Source of the DNA: Lysobacterales bacterium
Lineage (GTDB): Bacteria > Pseudomonadota > Gammaproteobacteria > Xanthomonadales > Rhodanobacteraceae
Direction of reading: 5' to 3'
Assembly: GCA_013298265.1 (NCBI GenBank)
Contig: JAAFHE010000109.1
Coordinates: forward strand, 1-9,080
DNA length: 9,080 nt
Part shown: one piece after another, positions 1-5,702 of the stretch
Layout: every line of letters starts with the position of its first letter
Position numbering within the stretch: position 1 is the stretch's first letter
Position numbers and translations under genes: made by a program
The notes under the pieces: generated by a model
Databases searched by the model: none
Seen by the model: the letters and a program-made list of their open reading frames with translations, nothing else
Told to the model about the DNA's origin: nothing

Positions 1-26
1 TTCCTTAGTGCGCTGGCGCCAAGGCG

Positions 27-50
27 CCGTGATCCGCGAAGCGATCACGG
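27..50. repeat. Short perfect inverted repeat (hairpin)
   Basis: An 8-bp perfect inverted repeat, ccgtgatc at 27-34 and gatcacgg at 43-50, encloses an 8-nt loop. Just before it, ggcgcc occurs twice (15-20 and 23-28). There is no T-tract, so a terminator role is not supported. It sits at the 5' edge of the decayed porin-like fragment and may be part of a dispersed repeat. Its function is unknown. Confidence 0.4.
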
Positions 51-67
51 ATGGCTCGGAAAAGGGC

Positions 68-500
68 GAGTTCCCGGCCTTTGCGCATCCTGCTACCCAG
101 GTTCTTCGACGCCGGACGGGCGAAGCTGGCGTGATGGCGGGGTTGGCCGCGATCTGCCGCCTGATCCACGCCTTTCGGCCCATGTCGGACTGGACTGCCA
201 GCCATCGCTGGAATGTCATCCCCGCGCAGGCGCGGATCCAGCGCCTTTGCTTGGTCGAAAAGGCCTGAAGCCACTGGATTGCCGCCCGGACGGGAATGAC
301 GAAAATATGGATGCCGCGCTTGAGCAAGTGCCATTCATCGTCGGAACGGCATTTCAAGGCAGACGCGCGCTTGGATTCCGATGACTGCATTGGCACCGCG
401 CCCGACCACGAGTCAATGAATCGCTGCAATGGAATCGACCGTTTTTCCCATAGTCAATTTGGCCAGGACGCACACGGCGCTGCGAACTTCCATCCGCGCG
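68..500 (+). pseudogene. Decayed N-terminal fragment of a beta-barrel porin-like gene (paralogue of 2245-3462)
   Basis: Bases 68-215 align with 2311-2459 inside the intact beta-barrel gene. They include an exact 20-base match (124-143 against 2368-2387) and are roughly three-quarters identical over the rest by hand alignment. The fragment has one base fewer than the intact gene near 90-105, which breaks the frame. After an inserted palindromic element and about 55 unrelated bases, similarity resumes at about 358-402 against 2470-2515. There the translation reads ARLDSDDCIGTAP, against ARLDSDDGFGAAP in the intact gene. Weaker protein-level similarity (FS-S...F-Q...G--F-P) continues to about 500. 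No signal peptide, start codon or ribosome site is recognisable and the frame is not continuous, so this is read as a dead remnant of a duplicated gene. The alternative is that this stretch is a dispersed repeat also present in the intact gene. The in-frame conservation of several separate blocks favours the pseudogene. Confidence 0.6.
215..300. repeat. Palindromic repeat element (MITE/REP-like, dRS3-like arms)
   Basis: The left arm begins GTCATCCCCG (215) and ends near GATCCAG (about 241). The right arm (about 275-300) is its imperfect inverse, running from ctggatt to gggaatgac. A nested inverted pair, gcctttg and aaaaggc, lies inside, so the whole unit of about 86 bases could fold into one long stem-loop. 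Each arm is also locally palindromic: ccgcgc-ag-gcgcgg on the left, and attgcc-8 nt-gggaat on the right. The right-arm pattern resembles the ATTCCC(N8)GGGAAT pattern known from neisserial dRS3 repeats. Units of this type are common between genes in many proteobacteria. Here it interrupts the similarity between the decayed fragment and the intact porin-like gene. I cannot count other copies from this window. Confidence 0.65.
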
Positions 501-860
501 GCCCGCGCAGCAGAACGCGCCCGGCACCGAGCGATGCGCACGCGGCCCGCCGGAAGCAAATAGTAAACTTTGCGTTAATACAATCAATATTGACTTGCAA
601 ACAAATCACCGTAGGATCCCGGACGGGTTTCCACAGGGAGCGTTCGAGCGCTCGTCATTCAATTGATCAGCCAGGCCCATGCGAGGTTGTGTGGCGCCGT
701 GCTGTGACGATTTGCGCGAGCCGTGCACCTGCCGGATGCTCTGTGCGTTCAAGACGTCAACCCGCATCCAGCAACCCCAGGCACATCCTGCGATGACCGA
801 ACCGACCGGCGTGGCATTCGCCCTTGCTGCGCGCGTGCCCGGCTGATGCGGAAGACTTCA
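501..860. other. Non-coding stretch with AT-rich island and long leader
   Basis: No convincing gene lies here. One frame is open across much of it (296-796), but it has no ribosome site, no family resemblance beyond the porin remnant and unlikely composition. The most notable content is an AT-rich island at about 556-617 in otherwise GC-rich DNA, described separately as a promoter. The following roughly 240 bases could be the leader of the secreted Ig-like protein. I see no recognisable riboswitch or RNA family in it. Confidence 0.5.
590..617 (+). promoter_or_regulatory. Candidate sigma-70 promoter for the Ig-like protein gene
   Basis: TTGACT (590-595) is separated by 16 bases from TAGGAT (612-617). 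The first matches the -35 consensus at 5 of 6 positions and the second matches the -10 at 4 of 6. They sit in the only clearly AT-rich patch upstream of the gene at 913. A second -10-like word, TACAAT, lies at 579-584 without a good -35. Initiation near 624 would leave a 5' leader of roughly 290 bases. The call rests on sequence match alone. Confidence 0.45.
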
Positions 861-913
861 TGTGCAGGATCCTCGCCCAACGGATCTCATTGACATCAAC
901 CGGGACAAATTAA
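860..913 (+). CDS. Possible 17-residue leader ORF coupled to the Ig-like protein gene
   Basis: An ATG at 860 opens a short frame encoding MCRILAQRISLTSTGTN. Its TAA (911-913) overlaps the ATG of the next gene at 913 in a TAATG arrangement, the geometry typical of translational coupling. A GGAAG-like ribosome site lies just upstream of 860. The peptide has no run of a single amino acid that would suggest attenuation and resembles nothing I recognise. It may be chance: the same region is also open in the downstream gene's own frame from a GTG at 862. Confidence 0.25.
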   Translation: MCRILAQRISLTSTGTN

Positions 914-2049
914 TGAAAAACTTGCTTATTTCCTTCGCACTTTCAGTCGCTGCGCTGGCAGCGGCCAGCCCTGTGATCGCGTCTGATGTCGCGTCCGACG
1001 TCATGGCCGGGCGCGAAGACCGCCTGCCGCGCGTGCGCGTGACCGCGCGCTTCACGCCGAACGCGATCCTTGAGGGCCAGTCGACCACCTTCAGCTGGAG
1101 CACCACCGGCGGCGCCTCGTTCTGCGATATCAGCGGCGTACCCGGCATCAGTTTCGGTGGCTCCAGCGGCTCACTGGTGCTCAGCCCGACCACCAGCTTG
1201 CAAGCCCAGGTCGTCTGCGAAGGCCCGGACGACGGCTTGACCGGCTACGGCTCGGCAACACTGACCGTGCAGTCGGCGAACACGCCACCGGTGGTCAATG
1301 CCAGCTTCTCGCCGGCGTCGATCTATACCGGCCAAAGCTCGACCTTCAGCTGGAGCTCGCAGTACGCGACCAGTTGCAGCAGCACCGGCGCGGTCTCGGT
1401 GGCCACGACGTCAGGCAGCTCGGTGCTGACGCCGTCGTCCAGCCAGTCGGTTACCGTGACCTGCGTCGGCCCAGGCGGGCAGACCTCGGCCAGCGCCGAC
1501 CTGACCGTATCGCCGCCACCGCCGCCGCTGCCGATTGTCTTCGGCTCGGCTAGTCCGAGCTGGCTGAATGGCCCCGGCTGGGCCTGGATCAACTGGTACT
1601 CCTACAACGCGACCTCCTGCAGCAGAGGCGGTCCCAGCGGCGCCTACATGCAGTACTTCTCGTGGACGTCGGCTGAGTGGATTTTCTGCTACGGCCCCGG
1701 CGGCACCGGCAGCACGGTTGTCTGGGTGAATGTCTCGACGTTCGGTGCCAACGGCGCGGCCGACCCGAAAGCAACGGCGGCAACCGCACCCGACCTGCGC
1801 GGCCTTGGCCTCGACCTGAGCGCAGCCACCGTCAGCCACAGCCGTGGTGATTTCAACGCCGACGGCCAGGATGACTTGCTCGTCGTCGACTCCGCTGCCC
1901 GCGAAGCCCATCTGCTGTTCGGTCAGGCCGGTCGCTTCCCAGCCATCAACAAGACCGTCAGCGATGTGAACCGCCTGCAGGATGTCGTCGGTGTGCAGGT
2001 TCCGGCCGATGGCAAGACGCAGAACATCGTGATCCAGATCGCGCGCTAA
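913..2049 (+). CDS. Secreted protein with three Ig-like modules and an FG-GAP/VCBS-like C-terminal segment
   Basis: This 378-residue protein starts with a clear Sec signal peptide (MKNLLIS, a hydrophobic core, cleavage likely near residues 23-24), so it is exported. I chose ATG 913 over an in-frame GTG at 862 because the signal peptide begins there and a GGGA ribosome site precedes it. Three tandem beta-rich modules follow at about 43-120, 126-200 and 206-276. Modules 1 and 2 share the pattern F-P--I--GQS-TFSWS. Each module has one cysteine pair (C71/C102, C155/C184, C236/C259); the last Cys lies in V-CVGPGG or FCYGPGG in modules 2 and 3 and VCEGPDD in module 1. A proline run (201-205) separates modules 2 and 3. 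Near the C-terminus, DFNADGQDDLLV (313-324) matches the calcium-binding loop of FG-GAP/VCBS repeats, in a single copy. The role is probably adhesive or surface-associated; no enzyme motif is visible. The specific function is unknown. Confidence 0.8.
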   Translation: MKNLLISFALSVAALAAASPVIASDVASDVMAGREDRLPRVRVTARFTPNAILEGQSTTFSWSTTGGASFCDISGVPGISFGGSSGSLVLSPTTSLQAQVVCEGPDDGLTGYGSATLTVQSANTPPVVNASFSPASIYTGQSSTFSWSSQYATSCSSTGAVSVATTSGSSVLTPSSSQSVTVTCVGPGGQTSASADLTVSPPPPPLPIVFGSASPSWLNGPGWAWINWYSYNATSCSRGGPSGAYMQYFSWTSAEWIFCYGPGGTGSTVVWVNVSTFGANGAADPKATAATAPDLRGLGLDLSAATVSHSRGDFNADGQDDLLVVDSAAREAHLLFGQAGRFPAINKTVSDVNRLQDVVGVQVPADGKTQNIVIQIAR

Positions 2050-2062
2050 GCGCTCCGCTGGT

Positions 2063-2099
2063 GCACTGCGCGGCGCGGGCTTGCTCGCGCCGCCAGTGC
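2063..2099 (+). terminator. GC-rich hairpin after the Ig-like protein gene
   Basis: GCACTG (2063-2068) pairs with CAGTGC (2094-2099). An inner GGCGCG pairs with CGCGCC around an 8-nt loop, giving a long near-perfect stem beginning 14 bases after the stop codon. No T-tract follows, so it may be a weak terminator or an mRNA-stabilising hairpin rather than a classic intrinsic terminator. Confidence 0.45.
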
Positions 2100-2147
2100 T
2101 CACCGGCACCGCACCTTCAGCACCTGGCCCGCACAGTCTCCCATTGC

Positions 2148-2153
2148 TTGACA
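2148..2153 (+). promoter_or_regulatory. Perfect -35 hexamer upstream of the beta-barrel gene
   Basis: TTGACA at 2148-2153 is a perfect -35 word, 91 bases before the chosen start at 2245. No convincing -10 follows at 16-18 bases (the sequence there is near cgtcga), so this is only half of a promoter and could be chance. It is reported because the hairpin at 2063-2099 suggests the gene may have its own promoter. Confidence 0.25.
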
Positions 2154-2244
2154 CCTTCCGGATCGCGAAGCGTCGACTGAACGGTCAGCGATGAAATCGA
2201 TTCGCGGTATTCCCGGTCTGCACCGACCTCAGAGGGAGCACCGC

Positions 2245-3462
2245 ATGGGTCGCCGTACTGCAACGTGCATTTTGTGGTTCGTTGTCTTGCCCGTCGCTGC
2301 GGCCGAGGGCGAGTTCCAGGCCTTTGGGCACCTTGCAGCCTCGGGTTCTTCAGCGCCGGATGAGCGGAGCTGGCGTGATGGCGGGGTGGGTCGATACCTG
2401 CCCGCGGAGCCGCGCCTTTCCGCGCATCTCGGACTGTTGTGGCAACCGTCGCTGGAATGGGATGTGCGGGTCCACGCGCGCCTGGATTCGGACGACGGCT
2501 TCGGCGCGGCGCCCATCGGACTGGTCGAAGCATTTGCAGCGCGGCGCTTGTTTTCGCAGTCCGGCGCCTTCTGGCAGATCAAGGCAGGCCAATTCTTCCT
2601 CCCGACATCGCGGGAGGCGGTCGATCCGCTGTGGCAGTCACCTCATCACCTGAGTCTGTCGACCCTGAATAGCTGGATTGCAGAGGAATTCCGGCCGATC
2701 GGCGTGGACCTCTCGTGGCGCAATGCGCCGCAATCGGAGTTCGAAACCGAATGGGCGGCGACCGTGTTCGGTGGCAATGACAGCGCGGGCGCTTTGCTGG
2801 CATGGCGTGGTTTCGCGAGTCACGATCGATTGACCGCGTTCGGCGAAGTTCTGCGATTGCCTTCGCTGCCGACATTGTCCGAGGGCTTTGCCGGACAACG
2901 CGACGATGGCAGCAAGCCCTTCGGACCCGACCTCGACGGACGGCCCGGATACGCGCTGCGAGCACGATTCGGACAACGGGACCGTTGGCGACTCCTTGCG
3001 ACCGTCGTCAACAACCGCGGTGATCGCGCTTTGCATCGTGGTGAGTACGCCTGGGATACACAGTTCTCCCAGTTCGGTTTCGAATGGTGGCCAACCGCCG
3101 GGTGGACCATTGCGGCGGAGCACCTGGTTGGACGAACCGGCATGGGAATGCCGGATGCGGCACGCGTGGATGCCGATTTCGACACCACGTATGCGTTGGC
3201 GAGTTGGCAATGGCATGCCGCGTGGCGCACGGCCCTGCGCATCGAAAGGTTCAGGATTGCCGAGCGGGACGGCGTAGCGGAGAACAATGATGACCACGGG
3301 CATGGCATCACGGCGAGCCTGTTCTGGCAGCCTCACGCCGATTGGCGGTTAGGGCTCGAATGGCAACACATCGAGAGTCGCCACGCGGCCAGCGATTTGC
3401 TCGGCGTCGACCGGGAGACTGGCGGGTCTGTCCTGCGCGGCGAAGTTCGCTGGTACTTCTGA
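2245..3462 (+). CDS. Predicted outer-membrane beta-barrel (porin-like) protein
   Basis: This 405-residue protein is probably an outer-membrane channel or barrel. The start was set at ATG 2245, not the upstream in-frame ATG at 2191. An AGAGGGAG ribosome site lies 7 bases before 2245, and the protein then opens with a textbook signal peptide (MGRRTATCILWF..., predicted cleavage after AAA at 18-20). The mature part alternates polar and hydrophobic residues and is rich in Trp, Gly and aromatic girdle residues (for example GLLWQPSLEWDVRVHARLDS, 63-82). It ends RGEVRWYF, with the terminal Phe typical of barrels inserted by the BAM complex. Recognisable blocks include SWRDGG (42-47), FFLPTSREAVDPLW (117-130), LNSWIAEE (141-148), AWRG and KPFGPDLDGRPG. 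I recall similar blocks in uncharacterised proteins of xanthomonads and alteromonads, but I cannot name a substrate. A decayed partial copy lies at 68-500. Confidence 0.75.
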   Translation: MGRRTATCILWFVVLPVAAAEGEFQAFGHLAASGSSAPDERSWRDGGVGRYLPAEPRLSAHLGLLWQPSLEWDVRVHARLDSDDGFGAAPIGLVEAFAARRLFSQSGAFWQIKAGQFFLPTSREAVDPLWQSPHHLSLSTLNSWIAEEFRPIGVDLSWRNAPQSEFETEWAATVFGGNDSAGALLAWRGFASHDRLTAFGEVLRLPSLPTLSEGFAGQRDDGSKPFGPDLDGRPGYALRARFGQRDRWRLLATVVNNRGDRALHRGEYAWDTQFSQFGFEWWPTAGWTIAAEHLVGRTGMGMPDAARVDADFDTTYALASWQWHAAWRTALRIERFRIAERDGVAENNDDHGHGITASLFWQPHADWRLGLEWQHIESRHAASDLLGVDRETGGSVLRGEVRWYF

Positions 3463-3520
3463 GATGTCCGAACGTCGGTCGTGAACACACGGCGTCCCGA
3501 TCACTCGAAAGCTCGCAAGA

Positions 3521-4051
3521 TCAATTCCTGCCGGCTTGCATCGCCTCAAAGAAGGGCGTCTTCAACCGCTGATATTCCTCACGACTACCGCGCGCGTCTG
3601 CCAGGCAGCGCGACTTGAACGCGGAATACCGGGCGGCATCCGCAGGCGAGCCGAGCAGCCGGTCGCGAAACGCGAGATGACGGCGCCATTCGTCGCTGTC
3701 GTGCTCGAGAACATGCACATGATGCGTGCGTCGAGGCGCGCCCAGAACGAAGTAGTGTCGTCGCGGGATCCCGTTTTCTCCCCGGTAGCGGTAACCGAGT
3801 GGCTCGAATCGCGGCACAAGCGCATGGCCGCTTTCGTAGCTGCGGATGGCAATTGCGATATCGAGTATGGGTTTTGCGCAGATGCCGGGTACTGCTGTAC
3901 TGCCGATGTGCTGGATGTCCAGCGCGGCGGCTCCAAGCGCCGCGGACAGTCGACGGCTTTCGGACGAAAAACGCATCGACCATTCGGGGCCGACAGGGAC
4001 CAGCCGCAGTTCGCCGGAGCGCAAGCCAAAGTCTGATACGTCAGAAGACAT
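3521..4051 (-). CDS. GrpB family protein (UPF0157, nucleotidyltransferase-like)
   Basis: This 176-residue protein, close to the usual family length of about 170-180, carries the GrpB signature HIGSTAVPGICAKPILDI at residues 48-65. GSTAVPG followed by KP-LD is the nucleotidyltransferase-like core. Further family-typical blocks are YRYRGENGIPRRHYF (87-101) and HHVHVLEHDSDEWRRHLAFRDRL (110-132). The family is predicted to fold as a nucleotidyltransferase, and its substrate is not established. The ATG at 4051 is supported by a purine-rich GAGCGGAA stretch about 6-9 bases upstream on the minus strand. No signal peptide or membrane segment is seen, so the protein should be cytoplasmic. It converges with the beta-barrel gene, with 58 bases between the two stops. 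The 58-residue membrane gene lies 130 bases upstream in the same direction; whether they share a transcript is unclear. Confidence 0.9.
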   Translation of the reverse strand: MSSDVSDFGLRSGELRLVPVGPEWSMRFSSESRRLSAALGAAALDIQHIGSTAVPGICAKPILDIAIAIRSYESGHALVPRFEPLGYRYRGENGIPRRHYFVLGAPRRTHHVHVLEHDSDEWRRHLAFRDRLLGSPADAARYSAFKSRCLADARGSREEYQRLKTPFFEAMQAGRN

Positions 4052-4112
4052 TCGTTTTTCCGCTCACTGCCGCAAGGCCGTATGCCGGACGGTGAGAACG
4101 CTCTGCTCCAAA

Positions 4113-4144
4113 CCATCGTCCCTCACTTCTCTGAAGACGATGGC
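4113..4144 (-). terminator. Inverted repeat between the small membrane gene and the GrpB gene
   Basis: ccatcgtc and gacgatgg form an 8-bp stem around a 15-nt loop. Read on the minus strand, the stem is followed by TTTGG. This could act as a weak terminator after the 58-residue gene. The short T run and large loop make this uncertain. Confidence 0.25.
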
Positions 4145-4181
4145 GTCGATTACGCTCTGCCCCGCCGGCACCGAGGCTTTG

Positions 4182-4358
4182 TCAAAGCCCACGCACCCGG
4201 CAGGCAACCAGCAGCAATCCGAAGCCGATGATCCACGACCACGTCGCTGCGGGTTCCGGGATGCGCGCTACGCCGAACTGAGCGACCAGCGCGACGATGA
4301 ACAGCACGAGCGAGATGATCCAGACGATCAGGGTGGGTGCGTTGCCGGCATTGCGCAT
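4182..4358 (-). CDS. Small two-span membrane protein, uncharacterised
   Basis: This 58-residue protein has two predicted membrane segments, about 9-28 (TLIVWIISLVLFIVALVAQF) and 39-53 (TWSWIIGFGLLLVAC), and a short positive tail (RVRGL). The frame is open nine codons further upstream, but ATG 4358 is preferred because GAGGAATTCAC places a GAGG ribosome site 8 bases before it. The stop codon lies inside a ggctttg-t-caaagcc palindrome (4175-4189). Small inner-membrane proteins of this kind are common in proteobacteria and have no known function. It is divergent from the methyltransferase gene and lies upstream of the GrpB gene. Confidence 0.7.
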   Translation of the reverse strand: MRNAGNAPTLIVWIISLVLFIVALVAQFGVARIPEPAATWSWIIGFGLLLVACRVRGL

Positions 4359-4390
4359 GTGAATTCCTCGATGTGACACGTACAAATAAA

Positions 4391-4512
4391 CCGTCGTGGC
4401 GGCTGTTGCCGCCGACGGGACGATGCAGGGTTTAACGCGGCGCCTGCCTGGCTGTCCCCTGGCGCCGCGGCCTGATCGTCTGCCCGCCTTCGTGGCCTGT
4501 CAACGGGCGGGC
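4391..4512. repeat. Cluster of three GC-rich hairpins in a divergent intergenic region
   Basis: Three inverted repeats lie in a row. In the first (4391-4418), ccgtcg/ggcggc pairs with gccgccgacgg around tgtt, with a small bulge. In the second (4436-4469), cgcggcgcc pairs perfectly with ggcgccgcg over a 16-nt loop. In the third (4482-4512), gcccgcc pairs with ggcgggc. They occupy the space between the divergent small membrane gene and the methyltransferase gene. They could be regulatory sites, an untranslated structured RNA, or simply a product of high GC content. Confidence 0.4.
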
Positions 4513-4576
4513 GCGCAAAAGATCCGCGCCGGGAGCCGCATCCAGCGCGACGCGGAACATAACGCCCGGCAGGCCC

Positions 4577-4582
4577 GATAAT
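4577..4582 (+). promoter_or_regulatory. Candidate -10 element for the methyltransferase gene
   Basis: GATAAT at 4577-4582 matches the -10 consensus at 5 of 6 positions and lies 35 bases before the start codon. The sequence 17 bases upstream (ggaaca, 4554-4559) is only a 3-of-6 match to a -35. Transcription starting near 4589 would give a leader of about 30 bases. Confidence 0.3.
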
Positions 4583-4617
4583 GCGCGGCTTGCGCCTACA
4601 CCCCGCGGGGCTGTTCC

Positions 4618-5541
4618 ATGGTTCGTCGATTGGATTTGCCACCGCAGGGGTTTGCGCTCGATGACGCCTACGCGGCTGACTCGATGGAGGCCGTGGCATC
4701 GCTGCCGCACGAAAGCGTGCATCTGTTCCTCAGCGATATTCCCTACGGCATCGGCGCCGAGGCGTGGGATGTCCTGCATCGCAATACGAATAGCGCGTAT
4801 CTCGGCAGCAGTCCCGCGCAGAAGAAGGCGGGCGCACTGTTCAAGCATCGCGGCAAGCCGATCAACGGCTGGTCGGAAGCGGACAAGGCGATTCCGCGCG
4901 AATACTACGACTGGTGCATGACCTGGGCACCGGCGTGGCTGGCAGCGCTGAAGCCCGGTGGCTCCGCGATCGTGTTCGCCGGCCGACGCCTGAGTCATCG
5001 CTGCATCGCGGCGCTGGAAGATGTGGGATTCAGCTTCAAGGACATGCTGGCCTGGGAGCGCCGCCGCGCGCCGCACCGGGCACAGCGCCTGAGCGCGGTG
5101 TACGAGCGGCGCCAGGATGCGGCATCCGCATCGAAGTGGGAGGGCTGGCGGCTCGGCAATCTGCAGCCGACGTTCGAGCCCGTGCTGTGGTTCCAGAAGC
5201 CCTACCGGACGGGCGGCACGATTGCCGACAACGTGCTGCAGCACGAGGTCGGTGCGTTCAATCAGACCGGTTTCGAACGCTACAACGGCACGGCGGAAAA
5301 CAGGCTCGCCAAGGCGGACACCAGCGAACCGCTGGGACTGCATCCGACGCAGAAGCCGACGCGCGTGCTGGAGTCACTGATCGAACTGACGACGCTGCCG
5401 GGCCAACTGGTCGTCGATCCGTTCTGCGGCAGCGGCTCCACCCTCGTGGCGGCGAGGAATCTCCGTCGTCGCTACCTGGGTTTCGATAGCGATCCGCAGT
5501 ACATCGAAACGACGCGGCAGCGGCTGGCGGATGGTCCATGA
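4618..5541 (+). CDS. Site-specific DNA methyltransferase (N6-adenine/N4-cytosine type, orphan)
   Basis: This 307-residue protein is an S-adenosylmethionine-dependent DNA amino-methyltransferase. The catalytic motif IV appears first as SDIPYG (39-44), a D-P-P-Y variant with Ile in place of the first Pro. A middle region (about 60-235) probably holds the target-recognition part and includes LKPGGS at 111-116. Near the C-terminus come HPTQKP (242-247), the SAM-binding motif I DPFCGSGST (267-275) and YLGFD (286-290). Motif IV before motif I is the beta-class order. The length is close to that of single-domain enzymes of this class. The start is the ATG at 4618, preceded by a GGGG stretch about 8 bases upstream. 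No restriction endonuclease or specificity subunit is adjacent, so it is probably solitary. The recognition sequence cannot be read from the protein. It acts on DNA in the cytoplasm, and regulatory or phage-derived roles are both possible. Confidence 0.9.
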   Translation: MVRRLDLPPQGFALDDAYAADSMEAVASLPHESVHLFLSDIPYGIGAEAWDVLHRNTNSAYLGSSPAQKKAGALFKHRGKPINGWSEADKAIPREYYDWCMTWAPAWLAALKPGGSAIVFAGRRLSHRCIAALEDVGFSFKDMLAWERRRAPHRAQRLSAVYERRQDAASASKWEGWRLGNLQPTFEPVLWFQKPYRTGGTIADNVLQHEVGAFNQTGFERYNGTAENRLAKADTSEPLGLHPTQKPTRVLESLIELTTLPGQLVVDPFCGSGSTLVAARNLRRRYLGFDSDPQYIETTRQRLADGP

Positions 5542-5564
5542 CAAGGAACGCCTCGCATGCGCCG

Positions 5565-5603
5565 GCGTGAACCGCGCGCGCGAATGCGCAGGATAGTTCA
5601 CGC
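5565..5603 (+). terminator. Inverted repeat after the methyltransferase gene
   Basis: gcgtgaac (5565-5572) pairs perfectly with gttcacgc (5596-5603) around a GC-rich 23-nt loop, 24 bases after the methyltransferase stop. There is no T-tract. It is a possible terminator or an operator-like dyad. Confidence 0.3.
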
Positions 5604-5659
5604 GCATCGCGCACCACACCGTGATCGCTCCCGGCCGCGCCGGCGGCGTTCGACGGCGA

Positions 5660-5668
5660 TGCTAAAGT
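5660..5668 (+). promoter_or_regulatory. Candidate extended -10 element for the M14 peptidase gene
   Basis: TGCTAAAGT reads as an extended -10 (TGn followed by TAAAGT, 4 of 6 matches), 35 bases before the chosen start at 5703. No -35 is recognisable in the GC-rich sequence upstream, as is tolerated for extended -10 promoters. Confidence 0.3.
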
Positions 5669-5702
5669 GCAGACTTTCCGTCTACCCGAAGCGAGCCACA
5701 CG

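Noticed and set aside
8..268. An 86-codon open frame on the plus strand and its minus-strand counterpart at 5-334
   Set aside because: Both read through the porin remnant and the palindromic element. The minus-strand protein contains the DPRLRGDD-type translation commonly seen from such repeats, not a real gene product.
296..796. A 166-codon open frame on the plus strand
   Set aside because: It begins at the end of the palindromic element, has no ribosome site, and its only recognisable part is the porin remnant near 358-402. It is not a gene.
1411..2154. A 247-codon open frame on the minus strand
   Set aside because: It is antisense to the Ig-like protein, which has a signal peptide and repeated modules. 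The translation is low-complexity with no family signal.
2191..2244. An upstream ATG giving 18 more residues to the beta-barrel protein
   Set aside because: The ATG at 2245 has the better ribosome site and starts a clean signal peptide; the upstream residues would place a charged stretch before it.
4618..5541. A restriction-modification or other defence cassette around the methyltransferase
   Set aside because: The neighbours are a small membrane protein, a GrpB-family protein and an M14 peptidase. None carries nuclease, helicase or ATPase motifs.
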